Source of the DNA: Poa pratensis
Lineage: Eukaryota > Streptophyta > Magnoliopsida > Poales > Poaceae
NCBI GenBank assembly: GCA_947311845.1
Contig: CAMZMU010000020.1
Coordinates: 35,687,398 to 35,751,397 of the forward strand
Reading direction: 5' to 3'
DNA length: 64,000 bases
In this document: in pieces, positions 55,060-64,000 of the stretch
Layout: every line of letters begins with the position of its first letter
Position numbering within the stretch: position 1 is the stretch's first letter
Program-made: the position numbers and the translations under genes
Notes under the pieces: generated by a model
The model's database searches: none
Seen by the model: the letters and a program-made list of their open reading frames with translations, nothing else
What the model was told of the DNA's origin: nothing

Positions 55060-55620
55060 CAAATATGACATTTTCTCTCCAACGTGACCTTTATTATAGT
55101 GGCCTAGCCAAGCAAATGGGCATTTTTTCATCCTCAATGCATGATCCAAATAGGCCTCTTGCATTTCCAATAGCCAAGAGCCGGGCTATGTCGTGATGAA
55201 CACTTCGACGTTCAAGTATTCCTTGCTAAAAAAATTCACCCCTATTGCACAAAATTGATACATGGCATTAAAGCATGTGGACTCCCACATGCGAATGTAC
55301 TCATTATTGCAATCAGCAACAACTCCCATGTGCAAACATACAAATAGTTGCATTACATTTCTGAATAATTTAAAACCCAAGCAACCCGTTGCAATCTCTA
55401 GTTTAAAGTAGTCATCATAACTCACACCCTCAACAAGGCGCATGAACATATGCTTGGCCATTTGGAAGAGTCGTTGAAGTTTCTCCAGAGGGAACTTTGC
55501 ATTGGTTATTTTAAAATAGTCATTGTATAAGGGAACATGACCGCCTGGTCAATCATGATTGAGCGCCGCATGTACCGATATCGAAGGTCTAAACTTAGGC
55601 AATGCATTTTGATCTTCCTC
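55060..55620 (-). pseudogene. PIF/Harbinger transposase remnant
   Basis: Minus-strand frames read in order as the N-terminal half of a plant Harbinger transposase: RYRYMRRSIMI, LQRLFQMAKHMFMRLVEGV, YDDYFKLEIATGCLGF, ECNNEYIRMWESTCF-like residues (sequence shows NNEYIRMWESTCFNAMY), then ARLLAIGNARGLFGS. Several frame changes and stops separate them, and the DDE catalytic part is missing or decayed. No function remains. Confidence 0.7.
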
Positions 55621-55668
55621 AAATCTGATAAGACTATAAGAGACACATCATTCAAAATGTGTGGGCAC

Positions 55669-55697
55669 GGGGGGGGGGGGGGGGGGGGGGGGGGGGG
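55669..55697 (+). repeat. G29 homopolymer
   Basis: An uninterrupted run of 29 G on the plus strand, next to the Harbinger remnant. Runs of this length are unstable and are also error-prone in assemblies. Confidence 0.9.
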
Positions 55698-55939
55698 TGA
55701 GAGAAATAGGACTATGTGGCTATCTAGTGGGTCAGGCTGGTCAACTTGATGACGTGCAGACGGACATGTAAAAAGTCCTAATGCCCCCAAACCGCCTCCA
55801 ATTTTGGGGTCAATTTGGGGGGAACGAACAAAGTCCGGACAAACCGTCTGTCTAGGAGTGCGAGTCCCGTTGGGGACTATCTTTTATCCTGGCCACCCAA
55901 AAACAAACATTTGGGGGATCTCTTGAGTTTTCCTAAGAA

Positions 55940-56486
55940 CCTCTTTGATTTGAAGGATTTCTATAGAAATTTATGAGGATTGGGATCCTTGGGATTTTTA
56001 CCTACATTAGTTCTTTCATTATTGGTGTGAATCCGACATGAATTTTCCTAAGGATTGGTTTCTACTTCATTTCATAGGAAATTAACACCAACTCAAACCT
56101 CTTGAAAAAAATGGTTTAATCAAACACACCAAAATCTCGTAGAATTGAAATATACATGAAAGTGCAATCCCATGCTTTTCTATTCCCACATCTTCACGTT
56201 CTTTTGATCAAAAGAACTTTTAAAATATTTTTGTGGGATTTTAAGCCTTTAAGAAAAAAAATACTATAAGTGTTGTTTGATTCTTAGGTTTGCAATTCAT
56301 AAGAATGCTTACACAGTATTCATTTGAGCCAAGTTTAATTTTACATCCACTCTATCCTCCTTGAAAGATCCTACATTTTCCTATGAGGGAATCAAGCACA
56401 AAATCGTGTAAGATTCGAGTGAACATGACTTTACAATGTTTTCCTTTCCTATTCCTACAATTTTAGAATCCTGCGAATCAAGGAGG
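55940..56486. mobile_element. TIR element (hAT-like MITE, class uncertain)
   Basis: cctctttgatttgaaggattt at the left is inverted as aatcctgcgaatcaaggagg at the right. Internal words such as ggattgggatcctt and ttttcctatgaggga are common in grass MITEs. 547 bp, no ORF. An 8-bp duplication was not found. Confidence 0.55.
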
Positions 56487-57328
56487 CCCGTATAATTCTG
56501 CGGATAAAAAAAGCCCTAAATTATATTTTGATGATAAAAACGATAATTTGTTTACTCTATCGATATGTTTTTGCAGGAACATATGTTTTTGTAGGAACAT
56601 GAGCTTTATTAATTAGGCAAAGACAAATTACACTCATTTGTGACCAGTCCGACACACAGATCGGTGTTGATCCACTTAAAGAACCACTATAACCAGTCTT
56701 TCCTAACTGCCCTAAAGCATGCGTCACACCATTGCTCACGCGATCCACATTTGAAACACTAATAAATAGGTAGATTTTCAGAAGTTCCTATCCTTTACTA
56801 TAGTCTATAGGTGCAGCTGGACGATTTATAAGCATCTTTGCTAAGTAGGGTCTGGACAGTTCGGACATGAAATAATTTTGACATAAATTTGATTACATTA
56901 ACTACATATGTATTGAAAAGTTTTACTTATGATTTTAATGTTATATCACAATATCATGTTATGATAAAACAATTTATGATCAAATTATTATCTTCATGAA
57001 TCAGTAACTTTGGGACAGTGGAAGTAGAATTAATTTTTTTTGCTGATGTTTACTTTTCTGGTTTAGTTGGACGACGGTGTGGTCACGTGTCAGAACGTGT
57101 ACATCACGGCGTGCAGATCTACATTTAGGCTACTCATAGAGTCGTAGCGGAAATAAAATATACTAAGTATCATGCATATGATACCAGCTAGTCTATGTTA
57201 ACTATAATTGGTTGTAACATATGTGTGGATCATGTAACATTGCATTCATTATATTGTAGACATATATTATAATGGAATGTTTTAAATGTTATGCTACATC
57301 GTTTTTTGTCAACATGACATACATGATA
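56487..57328. other. No gene seen
   Basis: AT-rich; includes a tatgtttttg(c/t)aggaaca word duplicated near 56565-56600. Confidence 0.45.
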
Positions 57329-57470
57329 CTCCTTCCGTTCCATATTATAAGATATTTTAGGTATTCTAATACGGACTACATACGGAACAAAATGAGTGAA
57401 TATACACACTAAAATACGTCTATATATATCCGTGTGTAGTCCGTATTGGAATACCTAAAGCATTTTATAT
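57329..57470. mobile_element. Decayed Stowaway MITE
   Basis: Starts ctccttccgttccatatta after TA (57327-57328). The inner arms pair (ttaggtattctaatacggac with gtccgtattggaatacctaa). The right terminus is lost. A second truncated Stowaway start (ctccgttcactaatata) follows at about 57476. Confidence 0.65.
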
Positions 57471-57567
57471 TACTACTCCGTTCACTAATATAATTTTTTT
57501 TTCTTGATTTGTATGTATCTAGACACATTTTACAGTATGTATGTAGTCAATATTGAAACAGGTAAAA

Positions 57568-57605
57568 TCTATACTACTATTAAAAGAGCAAACATGTTCG
57601 GGATA
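57568..57605 (+). other. Helitron 5'-terminus-like sequence, copy 1
   Basis: tctatactactattaaaaga matches the 5' pattern reported for grass Helitrons and is preceded by A. No matching 3' hairpin and CTAG end was found before the window end. Confidence 0.4.
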
Positions 57606-57993
57606 CATTAAATTTAATCCGTTCAATATTTGATCAACGCTCCGGATCGCTCCAATGTTTGACAACTCAACACACCTTTTTGTTTCGTTTTGATGTTAAT
57701 TACAGGGATTACCACCGCCTAAAAAACAATCCATGACATCCCACTCGCCCCCACCGTACCGCCGTGTTCGGTTCCCGCCTACGAGGTGCTTCCCGCCCCG
57801 CTCCTCTCTAGCGTGCTCCCTGTATTTCCCTGTCGTGATGCTCTCCCCTGAGTCCCCTCCTCCGACGGCGACGGATTGGGACCCTGATCCTCTCCTTGAT
57901 TCCTTGCCGGAAGAACCTGCCTGAGTCATGCGCCGTTAATGCCCTTCATAATCCCTGCCAACGCACTGAACTTCGCCTCCTGCCGTCCGGTTC

Positions 57994-58249
57994 ATGAGGT
58001 ACGCGGCGAGGCTGTGGCTGAGCTGCAATCCCCGCTGACTCTCTCATCTCCCTCCTCCGCGCCGCTTCTCCATGATCCTAATCCCTTCGCGCAAGAGTGA
58101 CCGAACGAGGATTAGCTCTGATTCCCCGGGAGCACGTCTCCCTTCCGAGCTACTGCGTCAGAGCCATCACTTCCACAATGCGCGCAGGGTGCTTGACGAA
58201 ACGCCGAGGAGAAGCGCATCCGCATGGACGGCTGCCATCGCGGCCTGTG
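57994..58249 (+). pseudogene. PPR gene, 5' fragment
   Basis: ATG 57994 opens MRYAARLWLSCN, but a stop follows within about 15 codons. A later frame from 58072 reads LPSELLRQSHHFHNARRVLD then SASAWTAAIAAC, the pattern of a plant pentatricopeptide-repeat (PLS type) protein. It is cut by the copia element and continues in frame at 63196. PPR proteins bind organelle RNA. This copy is not functional. Confidence 0.7.
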
Positions 58250-58462
58250 TGTAGAACACTAGGATGAGATTGGAAGGCACTCCGTGAGTGCTCTCGTTCT
58301 ATTTCCTCTGATATATATAGTACATGGAGATCGTGATCACTAGATCATGGAGATCTGTACAACAGAACGTGAGAGGTGGGCTATCGCTAGGGAAGCTAAA
58401 CTGAAAACTAGGGAGCAGTTACAACAGCTAGGAAACATTCAGAGCACAACGTTATGCTAACA
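58250..58462 (-). repeat. Copia 3' LTR
   Basis: Plus-strand reading tgtagaacactagg...ttatgctaaca, 213 bp; contains gatatatatagtac as a TATA-like word. Confidence 0.9.
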
Positions 58463-59994
58463 TCCCCCGCAGTTTGAGCGTCAGGTGGCCGAACGCACAA
58501 ACTGGAGCGAAATTCCTGGAATGGCGTCGTTGGCAGCCCCTTGGTCATGATGTCGGCGTACTGCTGCGTCGTAGGCACGTGTAGAACGCGCACCTGACCC
58601 AATGCGACCTTCTCCCTGACAAAATGGATGTCCAGCTCAATGTGCTTCATGCGTCGGTGATGCACAGGGTTGGCAGCCATGTAGACGGCGGAGACGTTGT
58701 CGCAGTACACGACGGTGGCCTTGGGAACATGGACGTGGAGCTCGCCAAGGAGTTGGTGAAGCCAGCAGCTCTCGGCGACGACGTTGGCGACGCCGCGGTA
58801 TTCTGCCTCGGCACTTGAGCGTGACACCGTCGGCTGCCGTTTGGACGACCATGACACGAGAGCGCCGCCGAGGAAGACGGCGTAGCCTGACGTGGAGCGG
58901 CGTGTGTCGGGACAACCGGCCCAGTCCGCATCAGAGTAGGCGACGAGGTCGAGCGTGGCTGATCGCTGTAGGTGCAGACCATAGCCGGCCGTGCCACTGA
59001 CATAACGCAAGGTGCGTTTGACGATGGTGAGATGGATGTCCTTGGGCGCGTGCATGTGCAGGCAGGCCTGCTGGACCGCGTACGTGATGTCAGGCCGCGT
59101 CATGGTCAGGTACTGCAGCCCGCCCACGATGCTCCTGTACTCAGAGGCGTCAGAGACCGGGGCACCAACATTGGCGGAGAGCTTGGCGCCGGTGTCGATG
59201 GGTGTTGACGACGGCCGGCAGGAGGACATGTGTGCCCGCTCGAGCAGCTCTTCGGCGTACTTGCCTTGCGAGAGGAAGAAGCCGTCAGGGGAACGCTTGA
59301 CACTGATGCCGAGGAAGTAGTGGAGGGCGCCGAGGTCCTTGATGGAGAATTCTCGCTGCAGCTGATCGATGATGCGACGGAGCAGCGTGTCGGAGGACGC
59401 CGTCAGCACGATGTCGTCCACGTACAGTAGGAGGTAGGCCGTACCAGCTGAATGATGAAGCACGAACAAGGAGGTGTCCGATTTGGAGCAGACGAAGCCA
59501 ATGGTGCCGAGGAAGCCAGCGAAGCGAGCATACCAAGCGCGGGGAGCCTGCTTCAAGCCATACAGGGACTTGGAGAGGAGGCAGACGTCGTTGGCGCGGG
59601 CGGTGTCGACGAATCCCACGGGCTGTTGACAGTATACCTTCTCCTTCAGGAAGCCGTGTAGGAAGGCGTTGTTCACGTCCATCTGATGAACTGGCCAGTC
59701 CTTGTGCGCAGCGATGGCGAGAACAGAATGGATGGTCGCAGACTTGACGACGGGGCTGAACGTCTCGTCGAAATCGACGCCGGGTTGCTGAGAGAACCCG
59801 CGCACCACCCACCTTGCCTTGTACCTCTCGAGAGTTCCGTCAGCCCGGAACTTGTGCCGGAACAGCCACTTGCCGCTGATGACATTGGCGCCACGAGGTC
59901 GGGGAACGAGCGTCCATGTGTGGTTCACCTGCAATGCCCTGAACTCATCTTGCATCGCTGTTAGCCAATTAGGATCACTTAGAGCCGATTGCAC
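58408..59994 (-). pseudogene. Copia RT and RNase H part
   Basis: A 528-codon open frame: ANVISGKWLFRHKF, MDVNNAFLHGFL (usually LDVKNAFL), LYVDDIVLTAS for the RT core, then RNase H with AYSDADWAGCPDTRRS and ADIMTKGLP. It ends inside the 3' LTR. It is separated from the integrase part by a frameshift in a homopolymer (ggcctttttttttccc on the minus strand, about 60048-60064) and a stop at 60381-60383. Confidence 0.88.
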
Positions 59995-60380
59995 GTTTTT
60001 AGGCAGGGGGAGATGGGATCGGTCGTAGCTAGGTGAGCATATTTTGGGTTGGGAAAAAAAAGGCCAGATTGGGCTCGGGTGCGCATGTTGTGTGTGGGGA
60101 GAGGAACAGGGCAGCGCTTGGTGGCGGCATGTGTGGGTGCCGGGGATGGTGAATTCGGTGGGCTGGGTGGTGCTGTTGGGGCAGCAGAGGAGTGGGGAGT
60201 GGTGGGCGTGCTTGGTACGGCAGCTGTTGGCGGCGTCCCGCTGCCGGGGCAGGGAGCAGGATACGCAGGGGTAGCAGATGAACTGGGTGCCGTAGCGGGC
60301 TGGTGCGGCAGAGGAGCGTCTAGGGGAATTGTGTGATTATGCGTGGGTGGTAGGTTGAGGAGGAAATCGAGCGACGAGGG

Positions 60381-62437
60381 CTAGGTTTGTGTGGGTTCAC
60401 GAGAGAAGGGAAAGGTTTGCTCGTCGAAGTGGACATGGCGTGAGATATAGACGCGTCGAGAAGAAGGATCAAGGCAACGATAGCCTTTATGGTCGGGTGA
60501 GTAGCCAAGAAAAACACAAGGTAGGGATCGGGGTGAGAGTTTGTTTTGGGCTGTGGGTGTGGTGTTTGGGTAGCACAAGCAGCCAAAGACACGCATGTTT
60601 GAGTAATCAGGGACCGAACCAAATAGGAGCTGGAAGGGGGTTAGAAGCTGACGGGGGCGGCATGGACGGCGATTAACAAGGAAATTTGATGTGGTCAAGG
60701 CCTCAGCCCAATATTCAGGCGGCATGTGTGCGTGGAAGAGCAGGGTGCGGGCTGTTTCATTGAGGGTGCGGATCATCCGTTCTGCACGACCGTTTTGGGG
60801 GGACGTGTATGGGCAAGACATCCTAAAGGAAACGCCGTGATCGCTGAAGAATTGTCGAGCAGCATGGTTGTCGAACTCGCGCCCGTTATCGGACTGAACT
60901 GCGACGAGAGGGAGGCGAAATTGTGTGAGGACAAACGCGTGAAAACGACGGATTGCAGTGAAGGTTTCAGATTTCTGTCGAAGGGGGAAAGTCCAGACGA
61001 AGTGGCTAAAATCATCAAGCAAAACTAAATAATATTTATAACCAGAGACGCTGGGCACCGGAGAGGTCCACAGGTCGCAATGTACAAGCTGAAAGGGAAA
61101 AAAGGAAACTGTGCTAGAATTGGAAAATGGAAATCGAACATTCTTTCCTAATTGGCAAGCATTACAAGTATGAGATGTGATTTTATGGTGGACAGAAACG
61201 TGCTTCAGAGTGCGGGCGAGATTGTCACGTCCTGGATGGCCGAGGCGTTGATGCCAAAGGTCTGCGGTGGTGCTGGCGAGGAGGTTGGTGGCGGTGCTGG
61301 TCGAGCTGACGGAGTAGAGGTCGCCGGTGGAATCACATCGGAGAAGCACCTCCTGGGTACGCCGGTCCTTAATAGAAAAGCCAACATCGTCAAATTCGAC
61401 AGAGACAGGATTAGTGCGAGTTAAAGTACGAACAGAGAGCAGGTTTTTAATTAGTGAGGGAGAGACGAGTATGTTTTGCAGCTCGAGTGGACGAGATGGT
61501 GTGGGTAGAGTGGAATGCCCAGTATGCGTGATCGGCAACAAGTGACCATTGCCAACAACAATGTTAGAATTGGAGTTACAGGGTTGCAGGGAGGAGAGAT
61601 TACCAGATGCCGATGTCATGTGCGATGTGGCCCCTGTGTCCATGATCCACTCGCCGCCAGCGGGCTGCTGCTGCTGAAGCGAGAGCTGCTGTAGGGCGTG
61701 GATGAGGCCGGCCTGATCCCAGCACGGAGCAGGTGCAGCAGGTGGAGCTTGGAACACGGGGGCGGCAGCAGGCAGCAGTTGTGCAGTGCCGGCGAACGGC
61801 AATGGCGGTGGCGGTGCAGCGGGGTGCGGGACAGGGCCGAGGATGCTAGCGCCGGGGTAGTGGGGGCGCCACTGGTAGGGCCAAGCCTGGACTATCCCAG
61901 TCCACGGATGCTGAGCCGTGGGCGCCGGCTGGGGCGCCGTGACGGCGGGGGCGGCGCTCTTGTTTTTGTTCCGGTTCCAGTTGCCGCCGTTCTTGTTCTT
62001 GTTTGGCTGCGCCGGAGGTTGTGGAGATGGCGGAGTGGGAGCCGGAGGCGGCGCGGGAGCACCTTGGCCTTGAGTGGGCGGCGCGGCCGCGTGGAGCGCG
62101 GCGCCGGCCGGGGCTGTGTCGTCGTCGTCGCGCCGCGATTCCTCGAGCACCAGGAAGGACCGCATGTCCTGGAAGGACGGCAGAGGCCGCTCGCGGGAGA
62201 GGGTGGTGACAGCGTGGCGGAAGTCAGAGCGGAGCCCGGCAAGGACGTGATGCACCAAATCGGCGTCGGTGACGTTGCGGCCGAGATCGCGAAGACGGTC
62301 GGCGAGGGACTTCAGGCGGGAGCAGTACGCGGAGATGTTCATGTTGCCCTGCCGCTGACCATGGAACTCGTCGTCGAGGTACACGGCGCGAGTGACCGCG
62401 TTGTCGAGGAAGAGGTTCTCGATGCGGCGCCAGACCG
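60381..62437 (-). pseudogene. Copia gag C-part, protease and integrase
   Basis: Gag C-terminal half (NAVTRAVYLDDEFHGQ, LAGLRSDFRHAV), a basic Asn/Lys-rich linker, protease (WIMDTGATSHMT) and integrase (WHQRLGHPGRDN to CNACQLGKN; LVHCDLW; QSDNGREF). The frame extends upstream to 62828 but is noise there. It ends at a TAG (60381-60383) in the Pro/Ser-rich linker. Confidence 0.86.
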
Positions 62438-62919
62438 AACGCCGTGTCGTCCGGCGCGAGGATGAGGGAGAGGATCTCCTCAGAGACGGTGGTGTAGAGC
62501 CAGGAGACGACGGTGTAGTCGTCCTGCACCCACTCCGGATCGTCGTGGAGCGGCTCGAGGTCGCCGTCGATGTGGTCCAGCGCGCCGAACTGGCCGAGCG
62601 TGACGGTGAACAGGCGACGCCACATGGTGTACGTCGGCCTCTGCAGGTCAAGCAGGACCTGCACCTGCTGCTTGATGATGACGTGACGCAGGTTCTGGCG
62701 AGGCGCGACGCGGGTCGTGGGCGCCGGCTGGCGTGCCGGCGGCGGCGCCGGAGCAGAAGGGTTGGGAGCCAGAGCAGAGAGAGGAGCAGGACCCTGAGTA
62801 GCCTGGTGGGTGGCGAGCATGTCCGCAAGGGCGGAGAGAGTACCTGGCTGAGCAGAGGAGGAAGAGGGCGCGGCGTTGGAGAAGAGGACGCCGGCGGAGC
62901 TCGATGACAGGTTCGTCAT
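62438..62919 (-). pseudogene. Copia gag N-part
   Basis: ATG 62919 opens a Ser/Ala/Pro-rich start, then the gag core (YTMWRRLFTVTLGQFG, DDYTVVSWLYTTV, SLILAPDDTAFG). The frame shifts at about 62437, where a short deletion joins TAFG to the wrong frame. Confidence 0.85.
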
Positions 62920-62981
62920 GGTGGGGATTGGCAGCGGAAGACAAGGGACTCACAGACAGAACGTGAGAGCGTCTGATACCA

Positions 62982-63195
62982 TGTAGAACACTAGGATGAG
63001 ATTGGAAGGCACTCCGTGAGTGCTCTCGTTCTATTTCCTCTGATATATATAGTACATGGAGATCGTGATCACTAGATCATGGAGATCGTGTACAACAGAA
63101 CGTGAGAGGTGGGCTATCGCTAGGGAAGCTAAACTGAAAACTAGGGAGCAGTTACAACAGCTAGGAAACATTCAGAGCACAACGTTATGCTAACA
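62982..63195 (-). repeat. Copia 5' LTR
   Basis: 214 bp, nearly identical to 58250-58462; followed on the minus strand by the Met-tRNA-type primer site. Confidence 0.9.
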
Positions 63196-63640
63196 CTGTG
63201 CGCGTGGAGGCCGGCACCGGGATGGTATGGCTGCGTTCGCGGAGATGCTAGCCGAAGGTGGAGCCACGCCAAACAACTGTGTTCTTGCCGCCGTCCTCAG
63301 GTGCTGCGCGCGTGGCTGCCCTGCCAAGGCGCTGGACCGCCTATATCATATGGCACGAGCTGGAGTAGCGTTTAATCATTAGACATACTCCACCGCCCTT
63401 TCCCTGGCTGGCATGCTTTCCTTGCTAGACCTTGGTCGGCAGCTCCATGGCCGTGTGCTGGTAGCTGCACTGGAAACCTACGCATTTGTTCGGAGCTCTC
63501 TCATGGACATGAACTGCAAGTGCGGCGTAATGGAGTTTGCTGTGTTAATGTTTGAAAGATTGTCAGTTTGCCACAGCTTACCGGTCACATGAACTTTGCA
63601 CGGAGCACAATGCTTGCCGGGTACATACAGAGAATGTGCA
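63196..63640 (+). pseudogene. PPR gene, 3' fragment
   Basis: Continues the PPR frame after the copia insertion (MAAFAEMLAEGGATPNN, VLAAVLRCCARG) to a TAG near 63380. Past that stop the reading LGRQLHGRVLVAALETYAFV and SSLMDMNCKCGVMEFAVLMF is still clear, so the stop is a lesion. Similarity ends near 63640. The PPR was already decayed or has decayed since. Confidence 0.7.
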
Positions 63641-64000
63641 GGCGTGCAGCACGTGCTCCGTGCTTGGCTTAGTGGGGTTTGGATCTTGAACGGCCTTGTC
63701 TAAGAGGATTTCATGCTCTTAATATTTATGTTTTGTGCAGTTTTTCTCCAAAATATTTACGATCGCTCAATTGAGCAAAAACACAAGTTACTCTATTACC
63801 CTTATTTTTAGTTTTTTACACAACCACACCAGAACTTTAGGTCACTTAAATTTTATTTAATCTATCCATATTTCTATACTACTATTAAAAGAGCAAACAT
63901 GTTCGGAAATCCCTTTTAGAACTCGGGCGCCAGTGCACCCGCTCTTTTCAAAAAAACTGAAAAAAATTAAACGAGTTTCAAAAAAATCCAAAAAAATACT
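63641..64000 (+). other. Helitron 5'-terminus-like sequence, copy 2, and MITE-like end
   Basis: tctatactactattaaaaga recurs at 63873, with the same next 15 bases as at 57568. At 63917-63945 ctcgggcgccagtgcacccg resembles the ends of the foldback MITE family at 53154. No gene is seen. Confidence 0.35.

Larger units (their letters stand above)
58250..63195 (-). mobile_element. Ty1/copia element inserted in a PPR pseudogene
   Basis: LTRs of 213-214 bp (58250-58462 and 62982-63195) are nearly identical, the visible difference being atctgtac against atcgtgtac. The duplication ctgtg flanks them (58245-58249, 63196-63200). Read right to left, a primer site (tggtatcagacg) follows the right LTR. Gag lacks a CCHC knuckle, as in the element at 22405-27099, so both may be in the Hopscotch/Ale group. 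At least three lesions break the coding frame. Confidence 0.92.

Noticed and set aside
61698..62907. Arg/Gly-rich plus-strand ORFs of 171-255 codons
   Set aside because: Antisense shadows of copia gag; low-complexity composition and no domain.

Overview
This is nuclear DNA from a plant, most likely a Triticeae grass (wheat, Aegilops or barley group). The evidence is three intron-containing or GC-rich plant genes set in dense nested transposons: Stowaway MITEs, an Au-type SINE, Ty3/gypsy and Ty1/copia LTR elements, L1-type LINEs, a Mutator-like element (MULE), a Helitron and PIF/Harbinger relics. The species call is inference; no search was run.

Layout. 1-3,580: a TIR element with a GC-rich core cut by the window edge, an unrecognised AT-rich stretch, and a degenerate AT-rich tandem repeat split by a 752-bp Helitron and followed by a Stowaway. 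3,582-18,665: a PIF/Harbinger-type element swollen by two later insertions, a 10-kb gypsy element (4,096-14,085) and a MULE (14,663-18,485, 9-bp TSD) carrying a broken transposase and a broken plant mobile domain gene. 19,180-22,400: MITEs, a SINE and retroposed sequence. 22,405-27,099: a young copia element with 148-bp LTRs that look identical. 27,683-28,276: an intact FLZ zinc-finger gene. 29,400-32,070: a 5'-truncated LINE and a 661-bp poly(A) retroposon.

32,807-36,785 holds an intact 12-exon gene for a sterol 3beta-hydroxysteroid dehydrogenase/decarboxylase fused to a reticulon domain (556 codons when the exons are joined). 38,750-54,138 holds an intact six-exon COQ9 gene (310 codons). 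Its second intron is 13.2 kb because a LINE with an intact 1,387-codon ORF (39,410-44,039) and a chimeric short-LTR/copia element (46,018 to about 50,930) landed in it. 54,139-57,570 holds Harbinger transposase debris, a G29 run, a TIR element and a decayed Stowaway. 57,568-63,640 is a decayed PPR gene split by a third copia element (58,250-63,195, TSD ctgtg).

The three host genes do different jobs (SnRK1-linked FLZ scaffold, ER sterol C-4 demethylation, mitochondrial ubiquinone synthesis), and nothing shows that they work together. I found no convincing new cellular system. The most unusual signals are mobile-element architecture: a diverged copy of LTR promoter-like sequence placed before an extra coiled-coil ORF in the gypsy element, a short-LTR unit joined to a copia body at the primer-binding site, a gypsy element preceded by its own 3' internal end, and a MULE with converging transposase and mobile-domain genes.
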